A stretch of DNA of 64,000 nt from Candidatus Binatia bacterium. Its GTDB lineage: Bacteria > Desulfobacterota > Binatia > Bin18. The stretch's first letter is position 1; each line of letters starts with the position of its first letter. The notes below the pieces were generated by a model. The model saw only the letters and a list, made by a program, of their open reading frames with translations. It did not search any database and was not told where the DNA came from. The stretch spans positions 62,001-126,000 of the forward strand of contig JAJEFA010000007.1 of NCBI GenBank assembly GCA_022820725.1, read 5' to 3'. Positions 51,902 through 60,311 of this stretch are shown in pieces. Made by a program: the position numbers and the translations under genes.

Positions 51902-52447
51902 TCAGGCCGCCTGCCGCTCTTTGTGTTTCAGCAGCTTGCCGACAATCTGATCCATCACTTGGTCCGCCAATACCCGGACCTCATCTTCGAGCTTGGGCTG
52001 AATAGGATGTGGGACCAGAATGGGTTCATACTGAGGCATGCCAAGGGCTGCACATTGGGCGTGTGCGGCGCTCAGAAACTCCGTTGTCGTGATATTTGCA
52101 GTCGGAACCCCGCTCTCTTCCAGCGCGATGACATCGTGCGAACTGCACGATATGCAGCCACCTCAATCGCTGAGCGCTTCAATGACTGCGTCGCACTTTT
52201 CTTGCAGCTCCTGCTGAATAGCTTCAGCCGCAGGCCGACCTGGAGTCAGTTTCGTCCGTCGCAACACCTCCTTGACGCCGTACTGCTCACGAAGGATTTC
52301 CTCCAGGCGGTCCAGGAAGAAGACGCCTTTTGCTTTGTTGATATCCAAGAGACCAACCGTCGTACCAGACAAGGTGTCCAGCCGGGTCGCGAAGGCTTTG
52401 GGCGATTGGTCGGCCTGTGAGGTCGGGTCAAGTAGCACGGTTCCCAT
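51902..52447 (-). CDS. UGSC-type selenoprotein with in-frame UGA (selenocysteine)
   Basis: The gene encodes 181 residues if the UGA at 52163-52165 is read as selenocysteine (residue 95). Before it runs a 94-codon frame ending KCDAVIEALSD. After it the frame continues without interruption: U-GGCISCSSHDVIALEESG, then GMPQYEPILVPHPIQPKLED, to TGA at 51902. This matches the UGSC (seleno)protein family, where U-G-S-C or its Cys form is conserved; here the motif is U-G-G-C (U95, C98), with a further cysteine C101. A SECIS-like hairpin follows (separate entry). AAAGGAGAAG precedes the ATG. The function of the family is not established; redox chemistry is inferred. It starts 15 bases after the 362-residue gene and abuts SMP-30. 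Confidence 0.85.
52133..52151 (-). promoter_or_regulatory. SECIS-like hairpin downstream of the UGA
   Basis: In the transcript, AUCGUGC pairs perfectly with GCACGAU around the loop AGUUC, beginning 11 nucleotides after the UGA. The stem can extend by a U-G and an A-U pair. The loop has G at its second position, as bacterial SelB-recognised SECIS elements prefer, and lies about 19 nucleotides from UGA, within the usual spacing. Confidence 0.65.
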
Positions 52448-52461
52448 ACACTTCTCCTTTC

Positions 52462-53550
52462 TTAGAGACGAATCTCTTTTGTCGTAATGGTACTCCCAGA
52501 GCTTCCCCGGACTAAGCCTGGAACAGCAGCAGAAAAACGGCCTGCCGTTCCACCCGCGACAACAATAAGAATACTCTCCGGTGCGGGAAACTTCGGATAG
52601 AGCGTATCATCAGTCGGCGGCTCGGCCTGGACGTTGACGCCAGCCAACATACTTACTCCAACACCCTCTCCGCCGTTGACCCCAGGCCGGAGTTCACGCA
52701 GAGGACGACGGATGTGTTCAAATAAAAATTGACGAAGATCATTTTTAGACCACCCGTCCTGGGCAAAGGTCTTGGCATGTTCCGGTCCGACAATCAGCGC
52801 CGTATCCGAGAACACCGGAAAATTCTTGTAATTCCAGACCGAGGCCATAGTCCAGCCAAGCGAGAGTGCCAACTGCTCTGCACTGCGACTGGCATGGTCA
52901 TTGATCTGAAGCGGGGAGTGGCCACCAAACAGGGTGACGGTACTCTGCTCCGGACGAAAACCTTTCTCTACGTGCAGCGGCTCCCACGGACTCTCCTCCT
53001 CGGCCTCGCCAATACAGAACGTGAATTGGGCCGGATGACCCAGAGTGGCTTTGCAAATCTCTTGGGGCTTTGCTCCGCCAATGTTGAGAATAATCAGGCG
53101 CAGCGCGCGCCCGATCGTGGCATTCGCCCGAAACCCATGGCCCAGGGCATTATGTCCGCAATTCACCCCAATGGTATGGCGTATGGGACCGTTAATAATC
53201 GTCAGTGGGGTTGCCGAGAATGTGGTGACATTAATGGCGTGGGCCGCAAACTGTTCTTCACACAAGGCTTCCACTGCGGCAACGACAACCGGAAAATACG
53301 ACGCCTGACACCCCGCCATCACCGCATTAATCGCAACCTTTTCAAGACTGGCCGGTCCATAGTTGGGACCCACCGTCCCCAAGACCTCTTGTGGGTCGCG
53401 GTCCACTGCAGCGAGCAGAGCCATAACGCGCTCTGCGGTTGGCGGAACAACCGGCAGCCCGTCGGTGAGCCCACTTGAAAAGAGGGCTTCAAAAGGGTCG
53501 TTCTCCTGAATATCGATGGGTTGTGAATGGAATGCGGCGGCGTCCGCCAT
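52462..53550 (-). CDS. conserved protein associated with UGSC selenoprotein; function unknown
   Basis: The 362-residue soluble protein has no recognised catalytic family. Conserved-looking segments are SSGLTDGLPVVPPTAERVMA (28-47), INAVMAGCQASYFPVV, FSATPLTIINGPIRHTIGVN, and CGHNALGHGFRANATIGRAL. The C-terminal SILIVVAGGTAGRFSAAVPG is glycine rich. Histidines and cysteines in the middle could bind metal or substrate. ATG 53550 follows TTGGAGGGG. It is the first gene of the operon with the selenoprotein and SMP-30, so a shared substrate is inferred. Confidence 0.8.
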   Translation of the reverse strand: MADAAAFHSQPIDIQENDPFEALFSSGLTDGLPVVPPTAERVMALLAAVDRDPQEVLGTVGPNYGPASLEKVAINAVMAGCQASYFPVVVAAVEALCEEQFAAHAINVTTFSATPLTIINGPIRHTIGVNCGHNALGHGFRANATIGRALRLIILNIGGAKPQEICKATLGHPAQFTFCIGEAEEESPWEPLHVEKGFRPEQSTVTLFGGHSPLQINDHASRSAEQLALSLGWTMASVWNYKNFPVFSDTALIVGPEHAKTFAQDGWSKNDLRQFLFEHIRRPLRELRPGVNGGEGVGVSMLAGVNVQAEPPTDDTLYPKFPAPESILIVVAGGTAGRFSAAVPGLVRGSSGSTITTKEIRL

Positions 53551-54055
53551 GTTTCCCCTCCAAGCCTGCCCAGCCTTTCACCCTTGCTGTACAGCTGTCA
53601 ACCGTGTGGGCCACAGACAGGACCATCCGGGAATGCCAAGCTGGTTGCAATAACCGCGCAAATCGTACGCCCACCTGTCTAGCGTCGAAGAAATCACTGG
53701 ACAAGGCGGACGAAGTAGAGCGAACCGGAAAAATAAGTAAATAAGACCGCTTCCCTCGTCCCAGTATTTAGATAACTATCTATATTTACTTGTGAAACAC
53801 GATGCACTTGACATCCGTATACATTCCGTATGTACCCTTCACCGAATCAACTCTCACACGAATCCTCACAAGGGAATAGGGGTGGAGGGGATGTTGTCTA
53901 TCTTACCGGTTCGTACTGCTTGGTTGGGAATCCTGAGTCTCGCGCTATTACCGTTGCCTGCCCGGTCTATCATTGTCCGATTTTTCGGCAATCCATGGTC
54001 ACATGTGGATTGCAGGGGGGCAGAGTTCTCAGCAATATAGACAGATTACCTATTC
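53551..54055. other. gene-free spacer between the selenoprotein operon and the di-haem cytochrome
   Basis: Apart from the SMP-30 fragment, 505 bases hold no convincing gene. The section 53730-53850 is AT-rich relative to its surroundings (ATTTAGATAACTATCTATAT) and contains TTGACA at 53808-53813 with TATGTA 15 bases later, a weak promoter candidate facing the cytochrome gene. A short frame from ATG 53891 with a signal-like start (LPVRTAWLGILSLALLPLPA) ends at 54040 and is not accepted as a gene. Confidence 0.4.
53598..53666 (-). pseudogene. fragment of a duplicated SMP-30 gene N-terminus
   Basis: The frame reads TICAVIATSLAFPDGPVC then GPHG and stop. The SMP-30 gene at 50975-51901 begins HTVIATGLAFPEGPVCDPDG. 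Nucleotide similarity is clear across about 60 bases (CCGGGAATGCCAAGC and flanks). Only the first 20 or so codons survive, just upstream of the 362-residue gene, so this is a partial duplication or deletion remnant. Confidence 0.75.
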
Positions 54056-55492
54056 ATGCTCCGCCGCTCCCAGTCTCTTATTATCCTGCAACTGGCTCTC
54101 CTCTTCGTTTTGCCCGTAGGAAGCTTTGCACAAAACCCGCCTGGGGAACGCTCCGCCATGAGCGACCTTCAGATGAGCCAAGACGATATTGCCAACGAGC
54201 GTATCTCACCCTATACGCTGCGCCGTATGGGTGGCCTGGTATTCTCGACTCCATTTACCAAGCTCGACGGGCACGGGCATGGACCTGTGAGCGCGCACGA
54301 GCCCGACCTTCTTGAAACGCGACCCACTCTCCAAGGAAATGGGACTTTTTTACGTGTCAACGGACTCGACGCGCAGACCTGCATGGAGTGTCATTCGGTC
54401 CTGAGCAATGCGGTTGTACCTTTCCGGTTTGGCGTCGGCGGTGTTGGGTCAGCGAGTTCGAATGCGATGTTTAAGCCGACATGGATTGACCCAACAACCG
54501 GCGGCAAGGAAAATTTCAACGGTCGGTTCATTAACCCGCCCTTTTTGTTCGGCTCGGGTGGGGTGGAGCTGTTGGGAAAAGAAATGACCCTGGATTTGCA
54601 ACAACTCAGAGCCCAGGCCCAGCAAAGCCCCGGAACACGCGTCGCCCTGGTCACCAAAGGGGTCTCGTTCGGCAGCATCGTCTGCCAGCAGGACGGCACG
54701 TGCGATACTTCACAGGTCGAAGGGGTGGAGGCCGATTTAGTGGTCCGCCCCTTTGGCCGCAAAGGCGAGTTCGCCACCGTCCGCGCGTTCGATGTCGAAG
54801 CGATGGAGTTCCACTTTGGCATGGAGTCCGTGGAACTGGTTGGAGAAGGGGTGGATAGGGATGGCGATGGCGTGATCAACGAAGTCACTATCGGCCAGAT
54901 ATCCGCCTTACATATTTTCAATACGACCCTCACGCCGCCGATTATGACCCTCAGCAGCGAGGCCCAGGACGGACAGGAGTTGTTTGAACACATCGGCTGT
55001 GCGGACTGTCATATCCCGTCCCTGACCACCAACAGTCCGATGCTGACCTATAGTTTTCCTGAAGTGCCAACGGACCCGACCGCCAACGTCTTCTACCGTG
55101 TCGATCTGCGCGACTATCCCGCGTTTTTCGAGGAGGCAGAGCAAGGGGGGATCATTGTCCCGCTGTTCGCCGACCTCAAACGACATGACATGGGACCGGG
55201 GTTGGCCGAGTCATTCGGAGAAGAACTGGCCGCGCAGTTCACCACCGCCCGACTGTGGGGCGTGGCCGATACCGCCCCCTACCTCCACGATGGACGAGCG
55301 ATGACTCTCACCGAGGCGATTACGCTCCACGGCGGGGAAGCGCAAGCGGCGCGCGATGCATTTATCAATACGCTGGACGCCCAGGAAAAGGAAACCCTCT
55401 TAACCTTTCTCCGCTCGCTCAGGACACCCCACGCAGACGACGTTGCCCCTGATCTTCAGCCGGTGAACAACGGAAGAGACTGGGAGCACTAA
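54056..55492 (+). CDS. exported di-haem cytochrome c (DUF1111/cytochrome c peroxidase-like)
   Basis: The 478-residue protein has a signal peptide (LLFVLPVGSFA-QN, about 14-26) and two haem c sites: CMECH (109-113) and CADCH (near 315-319). A GEKSEF-like calcium segment reads DRDGDGVINEVTI, and the C-terminal VADTAPYLHDGRAMTLTEAI is typical of di-haem oxidoreductases of the thiol-oxidoreductase/MauG-peroxidase relatives. It should act in the periplasm in electron transfer or peroxide/substrate oxidation. ATG 54056 gives a proper signal peptide. No partner is obvious; the next gene converges. Confidence 0.88.
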   Translation: MLRRSQSLIILQLALLFVLPVGSFAQNPPGERSAMSDLQMSQDDIANERISPYTLRRMGGLVFSTPFTKLDGHGHGPVSAHEPDLLETRPTLQGNGTFLRVNGLDAQTCMECHSVLSNAVVPFRFGVGGVGSASSNAMFKPTWIDPTTGGKENFNGRFINPPFLFGSGGVELLGKEMTLDLQQLRAQAQQSPGTRVALVTKGVSFGSIVCQQDGTCDTSQVEGVEADLVVRPFGRKGEFATVRAFDVEAMEFHFGMESVELVGEGVDRDGDGVINEVTIGQISALHIFNTTLTPPIMTLSSEAQDGQELFEHIGCADCHIPSLTTNSPMLTYSFPEVPTDPTANVFYRVDLRDYPAFFEEAEQGGIIVPLFADLKRHDMGPGLAESFGEELAAQFTTARLWGVADTAPYLHDGRAMTLTEAITLHGGEAQAARDAFINTLDAQEKETLLTFLRSLRTPHADDVAPDLQPVNNGRDWEH

Positions 55493-56034
55493 TTTTCTTC
55501 GAGTACATCTTCCGGACTATGCTGCGTCTGAAACATCTGAAGCGCACGATTGAAGGCCGGGTCTTCTTCCGTATCGGTCAGCGCGCCCTCAGCGGGCAGA
55601 CCGAGCCGAGCCACAGCCGCCTGCCAGCGCTCCAGTTGTGGCGGGGACAGGGGAACGGACACGGTGTAATGCAGTTCGGTATCGTCACTGAGCAAGATAA
55701 CCGTCAGCTTCTCCTGTTGAACGAGCTTCTGCAGAATGGCGGCATCGCTCGCCTGTCTCGGGTTGAGATAAAACACGCCGCCTTTGCTCCCCCCAAACGT
55801 CGGGTGCAGTTGGTAGCCGATGGCCACCACCCAGACCTGCTCGGGACTCTGCCACGTACACAGGTTCAGGGTGAGCGGGAGAGGTGCGTCGATAAACCAG
55901 TCCAGGTCTTCGACCCGACTGACAACGGCCAGTTCCTGGGTACCTTCACGGTCAATAAACCGGACGGAGTACAGGGGTTCTTCTCTTAAGAGCAGCCAGC
56001 TTTCTCTGTTAATCACCACACCGGTCGGTTGCAT
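55489..56034 (-). CDS. conserved hypothetical protein
   Basis: The 181-residue protein has no recognisable motif. It is predicted soluble, with an N-terminal beta-rich region (VVINRESWLLLREEPLYSVR, LAVVSRVEDLDWFIDAPLPL), a mid segment FGGSKGGVFYLNPRQASDAA and an acidic C-terminus. ATG 56034 is chosen because AGGAGGG is 6-7 bases upstream; the frame open from 56244 runs antisense through the MFS promoter region. It overlaps the cytochrome stop by 4 bases and is divergent from the MFS gene. Confidence 0.7.
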   Translation of the reverse strand: MQPTGVVINRESWLLLREEPLYSVRFIDREGTQELAVVSRVEDLDWFIDAPLPLTLNLCTWQSPEQVWVVAIGYQLHPTFGGSKGGVFYLNPRQASDAAILQKLVQQEKLTVILLSDDTELHYTVSVPLSPPQLERWQAAVARLGLPAEGALTDTEEDPAFNRALQMFQTQHSPEDVLEEN

Positions 56035-56188
56035 TGAGCGCCCTCCTGTTCGCACGCGCTTGACCCACAGGCACGCATCTATCATACATGGCACTCGCAT
56101 GGCAGATTCGGCACCGGACCGCTCAGGGGCCACAGCGAGGCGTTCGGTGTGAGGGGCGCAGACACCGGTCATCACAAAAGGAGGGATC

Positions 56189-57475
56189 ATGGCGAGACCG
56201 GTCAGGTATAAGATCGTCGGACTGCTGTTCTCCGGAACAATCATTAACTATATCGACCGGGTGAATATCTCTGTTGCCGCGCCGGTTATCATGGCCGATT
56301 CCGGCTGGAGTAAGAGTGAGTTCGGGATGGTCTTCTCCGCCTTCCTGGTCGGCTACGCCGTGCTCCAGTTACCGGGCGGCCTGGTGGCCGACCGCTGGAG
56401 CGCACGGAAAGTGCTGGCCCTCGCCTTTTGTGGCTTCTCGCTTTTCACGGCCCTGACCCCCCCGGCCGTTTCCGCCTTTTGGCTGCTGCTCAGCGCACGT
56501 TTTCTGGTCGGCATGTTTGAGTCCGTGACTATTCCGGCGCTCACCTCCGTCAACGCCCGTTGGATTCCGCGGGCCGAGTTTGGCCGCGCGCAGACCCTGA
56601 GCGTGTCCGGCGTAACGGTCGGTCAAATGATTGCCTACCCGCTCACCACCTGGATTATTCTCCACTTCTCCTGGCAGCTCGTTTTCTATTTTAACGCCCT
56701 GCTCGGCTTTGTCTGGGCGGCGGTGTGGCTATGGTCTTCCACAGACACGCCCCACGAACATCCGAAGATTGGTGAAGCGGAACGTACCTATATTGAATCA
56801 AACCTGCCCCCCCGCCCGGCCGCTCCGCTGCCGTTGTGGACCGTTTTTTCCAGCGCCTCGCTGCTGACCGTGACCCTGGCCTTTATGTGTTATGCCTACG
56901 TGCTGTGGACATTCCTGTTCTGGTTTCCGACCTATCTGGTCGAGGCACGCGGCATGTCTCTGGGGGTCATGGGCACGGTCGGCATTTTTATGCACGGCGC
57001 GTCGTTTCTCGGTGTTATCGGGGCCGGGATGCTGTCGGACTGGCTGCTGCGCAACGGCTGGAGTGCGCAGTTCGCCCGGGTGCGCTTTGGTGCTTTTGGC
57101 CTTACCCTGGCCCTGCCCTGCCTGGTTCTGGCGGCTCAGACTTCCTCACCGCTGCTCTGTACCGTTTTTCTGGTGCTTTTTTACGGGCTGTTCAGTATGG
57201 GCATAGCGGTGTTTACCACGGTTGCCCTGGAGTTTAATCCGCACCAGGCCGGCGCTATCTTCGGCATGATGAATACGCTCGGGACCTTCGCCGGGGTTCT
57301 GGGTCCCTGGTCCGCCGGGCAGATGATCGAGTATAGCGGAGGAGATTGGACCATACCGCTGTTTGTCGCGACCGGGGTCGGAGCGGTCAGTGCCCTCATC
57401 TTATTTGTGGTCAAGATCAGGCGGATCGAAATAGAGGACGTTGCCCTGGTAGAAGCAGCGGAAAGCGGTTCGTGA
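56189..57475 (+). CDS. MFS transporter, anion:cation symporter (ACS) type
   Basis: The 428-residue 12-helix major facilitator carrier begins KIVGLLFSGTIINYIDRVNI, the typical ACS-family start. The loop 2-3 motif GGLVADRWSARKVL (about 65-78) is followed by a central hydrophilic loop (PHEHPKIGEAERTYIESNLP) and C-terminal helices. ACS carriers import organic anions such as hexuronates, tartrate or aromatic acids with protons. AAAGGAGGG precedes the ATG. The substrate is unknown; the pterin dehydratase gene follows. Confidence 0.94.
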   Translation: MARPVRYKIVGLLFSGTIINYIDRVNISVAAPVIMADSGWSKSEFGMVFSAFLVGYAVLQLPGGLVADRWSARKVLALAFCGFSLFTALTPPAVSAFWLLLSARFLVGMFESVTIPALTSVNARWIPRAEFGRAQTLSVSGVTVGQMIAYPLTTWIILHFSWQLVFYFNALLGFVWAAVWLWSSTDTPHEHPKIGEAERTYIESNLPPRPAAPLPLWTVFSSASLLTVTLAFMCYAYVLWTFLFWFPTYLVEARGMSLGVMGTVGIFMHGASFLGVIGAGMLSDWLLRNGWSAQFARVRFGAFGLTLALPCLVLAAQTSSPLLCTVFLVLFYGLFSMGIAVFTTVALEFNPHQAGAIFGMMNTLGTFAGVLGPWSAGQMIEYSGGDWTIPLFVATGVGAVSALILFVVKIRRIEIEDVALVEAAESGS

Positions 57476-57515
57476 GTAGATACGGAAAGATAACGGTGAC
57501 AGAGAGGAGGACCCT

Positions 57516-57812
57516 ATGGCAAACAGACAGAAACTTTCGGATGCGGACATTCAGGCCAGACTGGGCAGTATTCCGGGTTGGAGCGTGGCCGACGGAAAGT
57601 TGCACCGGGAGTATAAATTCCAGGACTTCGTCCACGCCTTTGGTTTTATGACCAGCGCGGCCTTAGTGGCGGAATCCATGAATCACCATCCCGAGTGGTT
57701 TAACGTCTACAGTACGGTCAGGGTTGACCTGGCAACCCACGATGCCGGAGGCATTACCGAGCTGGACTTTACTCTGGCCGGCAAGATGGAAGAACTCGCC
57801 AGCGCGGACTGA
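57516..57812 (+). CDS. phhB: 4a-hydroxytetrahydrobiopterin (pterin-4a-carbinolamine) dehydratase
   Basis: The 98-residue PCD/DCoH family protein has the active-site pattern ESMNHHPEWFNVYSTV (His near 53-54) and LATHDAGGITELDF. It dehydrates 4a-hydroxytetrahydropterin, recycling cofactor for aromatic amino-acid hydroxylases; no hydroxylase is in the window. In bacteria without hydroxylase it can serve molybdopterin metabolism or an unknown role. GAGAGGAGG precedes the ATG. Confidence 0.95.
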   Translation: MANRQKLSDADIQARLGSIPGWSVADGKLHREYKFQDFVHAFGFMTSAALVAESMNHHPEWFNVYSTVRVDLATHDAGGITELDFTLAGKMEELASAD

Positions 57813-57823
57813 AAAATTAGGGC

Positions 57824-57850
57824 GGGCAACCACAGGGGGTTGCCCCTACG
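57824..57850. repeat. dispersed palindromic repeat, GGGCAACC type (copy 2)
   Basis: This 27-bp copy is identical to the one at 8744-8770. The CCCTCTCCCCTGG sequence after it is also shared. It lies in the 291-base repeat-rich spacer between phhB and the CoA-transferase. Confidence 0.85.
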
Positions 57851-57946
57851 CCGTGCATTCCCTCTCCCCTGGCGGGCTGAGGACCTGACAGTTTGGCAGA
57901 GACAGGGAATCCGGGGGGCAGGAAACAGCAATGCCCCTCCTGGGAG

Positions 57947-57984
57947 GGCGGCCATCCTGGCCGCCATGCGGGCTGGAAGCCCGC
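57947..57984. repeat. paired hairpins GGCGGCC/GGCCGCC and GCGGGCT/AGCCCGC
   Basis: Two adjacent inverted repeats with 5- and 3-base loops lie back to back in the same spacer. They may be part of a composite dispersed element together with the GGGCAACC copies on either side. Confidence 0.6.
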
Positions 57985-58042
57985 ACTCCTAAAGGAGGAG
58001 GGAGGCGCGCTCCACAGCATCGTGATTTGCTCTCGGGTGAGC

Positions 58043-58069
58043 GGGCAACCACAGGGGGTTGCCCCTACG
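58043..58069. repeat. dispersed palindromic repeat, GGGCAACC type (copy 3)
   Basis: This is the third 27-bp copy, identical to 8744-8770 and 57824-57850, in direct orientation and about 220 bases after copy 2. The two copies bracket the paired hairpins, which suggests repeated insertion or duplication. Confidence 0.85.
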
Positions 58070-58103
58070 ATACAACGGTGAACACGGCTGGACTGCTCCT
58101 GCG

Positions 58104-59300
58104 TCAGATAACGCCCGTTTCTTCCAGCCCTTGCAGCCTTTCTTGGGAGAGGCCCAGCAGGCCCTGGTAGATTTCGCTATTGTGCTGACCGAGCAGCGGG
58201 GCCGGGGTGACTTCGACCGGGGAGTCGTCGAGCTGAACCGCACAGCCGGGCATGGTAATGGTGCCTCGGGTCGGATGTTCAACAGTGGCGACCATGCCGC
58301 GTTCACGGAGCTGTGGATGGGTGAGAATATCGTGTGAGTCAAAAATCGCTCCGCACGGCACGCCGGCCTCTCCAAGTCGCTCCATGACCTCGAACTTGGT
58401 GTGCTGTGTGGTCCAGGCGCGAACGATGTCATACACCTCGTCAAAACGGGCGTTCCGCTCGGACGTGGCCGTATAGCGCGGGTCTCCGATCAGATCTTCA
58501 CGCTCAATCGTGCGTAGCAAACTCTCCCACATCCGCGGCGTCGTGGACATAATATAGGCATAGTCGTTGGGTCCGCCCGGCGCGCAGGGGTAGGTGTCTG
58601 TGGGGGCAATATGACTGAGACGGTTGCCGCTGCGCTTTACCACGGCATCGGCCTGGAGATGGTGGCGCATGGGCACCCGCACATAATTGACCACCGCATC
58701 CTGCATCGACACTTCCACGTGCTGCCCCTTGCCTGTTTTACCTCGTTGCAACAGGGCGGCCAGAATACCGACGGCACAGTGGATGCCTGTACCGGTATCA
58801 CCGATAGTCGGGCCGGGTTTGAGCGGCGGCGAGTCGGGCAAGCCGGTAATGCTCAGGGCTCCGCCGGTTGACAGGGCAATAGAGTTGAAACTCTTATACC
58901 CGCTCCACGGGCCGGACGTACCAAAGCCCTTGATCGTGGCATAGATCAGCCGAGGGTCGAGATGCTGCAGGTCTGTGTAGCCGAGCCCCAGCCGTTCCAT
59001 GGTGCCCGGAGAAAAATTTTCCAACACGACATCGACCTGAGGGACCAGGGAACGGAAGAGGTCACGGCCCTGCTCGGTCTTGAGGTTGAGGGTGATGCTG
59101 CGTTTATTGGCGTTCAGCAGAATGAAAAAATGCGAATCGAGTCCCGGCTCGTTTGTCAGAAAGTTCCGCCCCGACTCGCCGGTGCGGGGTGGTTCGACCT
59201 TAATCACATCCGCACCCAGGAAAGCCAAGAGCTCCGTACACGACGGACCGGCCTCAAAATGCGACAAATCGAGAATACGCACATGGTCGAGAGCGAGCAT
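58104..59300 (-). CDS. CaiB/BaiF (class III) CoA-transferase
   Basis: The 398-residue family III CoA-transferase begins LDHVRILDLSHFEAGPSC and has LAFLGADVIKVEPPRTGESG, the catalytic-Asp region GQHVEVSMQDAVVNYVRV (Asp near 207), and a late LGQHNSEIYQGLLGLSQERL. These enzymes move CoA between carboxylic acids, for example in oxalate, carnitine or aromatic-acid metabolism. It is complete, unlike the fused homologue at 62147. The substrate is unknown. It is divergent from a VOC protein. Confidence 0.95.
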   Translation of the reverse strand: MLALDHVRILDLSHFEAGPSCTELLAFLGADVIKVEPPRTGESGRNFLTNEPGLDSHFFILLNANKRSITLNLKTEQGRDLFRSLVPQVDVVLENFSPGTMERLGLGYTDLQHLDPRLIYATIKGFGTSGPWSGYKSFNSIALSTGGALSITGLPDSPPLKPGPTIGDTGTGIHCAVGILAALLQRGKTGKGQHVEVSMQDAVVNYVRVPMRHHLQADAVVKRSGNRLSHIAPTDTYPCAPGGPNDYAYIMSTTPRMWESLLRTIEREDLIGDPRYTATSERNARFDEVYDIVRAWTTQHTKFEVMERLGEAGVPCGAIFDSHDILTHPQLRERGMVATVEHPTRGTITMPGCAVQLDDSPVEVTPAPLLGQHNSEIYQGLLGLSQERLQGLEETGVI

Positions 59301-59429
59301 CGGTTTTCTCCTTTTTTCTCAGCGTCTGATACCCTACCACCTGGGTCGCGTCTCTGCCAAGCTTGTCAAATGGAGAGCGGCAAGAGATAATCGGAACGCA
59401 GACTTTCAATCAGGGAGGGACGGCAGGCT

Positions 59430-60296
59430 ATGCAAAACAAGAAAACATATAATCGTGCCACGCAGGATGTCGGGAATATCATTGGGATGGAGCATGTGAA
59501 TGTCACCGTACCGGACCAGGCGATTGCTTCGACCTTCTATATCTCCGGCCTCGGGTTCACCCGCGACCCGTATATGATGGTCGGGCCGGGCAATATGTGG
59601 GTGAACGTTGGCCAGCAGCAGTTTCACCTCCCGGCGAGCGACCCGCAGGTGTTCCGGGGCCACATCGGGGTGGTGGTTCCAAACTTGGACACCTTGCAGA
59701 CGCGGCTTGAGCGGGTCCAAAAACGCCTCGCCGATACCGCCTTTCGCTGGTCGGCCAAAAAAAGCTATGTCGCGGTCACCTGTCCGTGGGGCAATCAGTT
59801 GCGCTGTCACGCGCCGGGTCCGCAGTTCGGGAATATGACGCTGGGCCTGCCCTATGTTGAGATGCCGGTCGCACCCCGCACGGCCCGCGGGATTTGTCAA
59901 TTCTATCAGGATGTGATGAACACCCCGGCCAGAGTCCTCCAGGAGCGCGGCAGCGCGGTCGCTCAGGTCCAGGTCGGACGTGCCCAGGTTCTCCGTTTTC
60001 GGGAAACCTCGAAGGCCATCCCCGCCTATGACGGCCATCATATCGCCGTCTACGTTGCCAACTTCTCCGCTCCACATACCTTCCTGAAACGTCACAAACT
60101 GATCACTCAGGAGAGCGACGACCATCAGTATCGCTTTCAGGCCATCGTCAATCCCAAAACCGGCAAGCTGTTATGCGAGCTTGAGCACGAGGTCCGCAGT
60201 CTGTTTCACCCCATGTACGAACGGGAATTAGTGAACCGTAACGCCAACCAGAGCATTTTTGCCTATCAGAAAGGCCAAGACGCGTTTGCCGCCTGA
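59430..60296 (+). CDS. VOC-superfamily (glyoxalase/extradiol dioxygenase-like) protein
   Basis: The 288-residue protein has two VOC modules: MEHVNVTVPDQAIASTFYIS (about 20-39), and a second near 145 (PYVEMPVAPRTARGICQFYQ). Metal-ligand candidates are H22 and a late glutamate in LLCELEHEVRS. VOC proteins include glyoxalase I and ring-cleaving dioxygenases. The second module is partly degenerate, so function is unassigned. AGGGAGGGACGGCAGGCT precedes the ATG. Confidence 0.85.
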   Translation: MQNKKTYNRATQDVGNIIGMEHVNVTVPDQAIASTFYISGLGFTRDPYMMVGPGNMWVNVGQQQFHLPASDPQVFRGHIGVVVPNLDTLQTRLERVQKRLADTAFRWSAKKSYVAVTCPWGNQLRCHAPGPQFGNMTLGLPYVEMPVAPRTARGICQFYQDVMNTPARVLQERGSAVAQVQVGRAQVLRFRETSKAIPAYDGHHIAVYVANFSAPHTFLKRHKLITQESDDHQYRFQAIVNPKTGKLLCELEHEVRSLFHPMYERELVNRNANQSIFAYQKGQDAFAA

Positions 60297-60311
60297 GTAG
60301 TTTTCGAGGGA

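Noticed and set aside
53891..54040. Short ORF with a signal-like N-terminus before the cytochrome gene
   Set aside because: Only about 49 codons, Shine-Dalgarno too close to the ATG, and no similarity; a chance frame in an AT-richer spacer is more likely.
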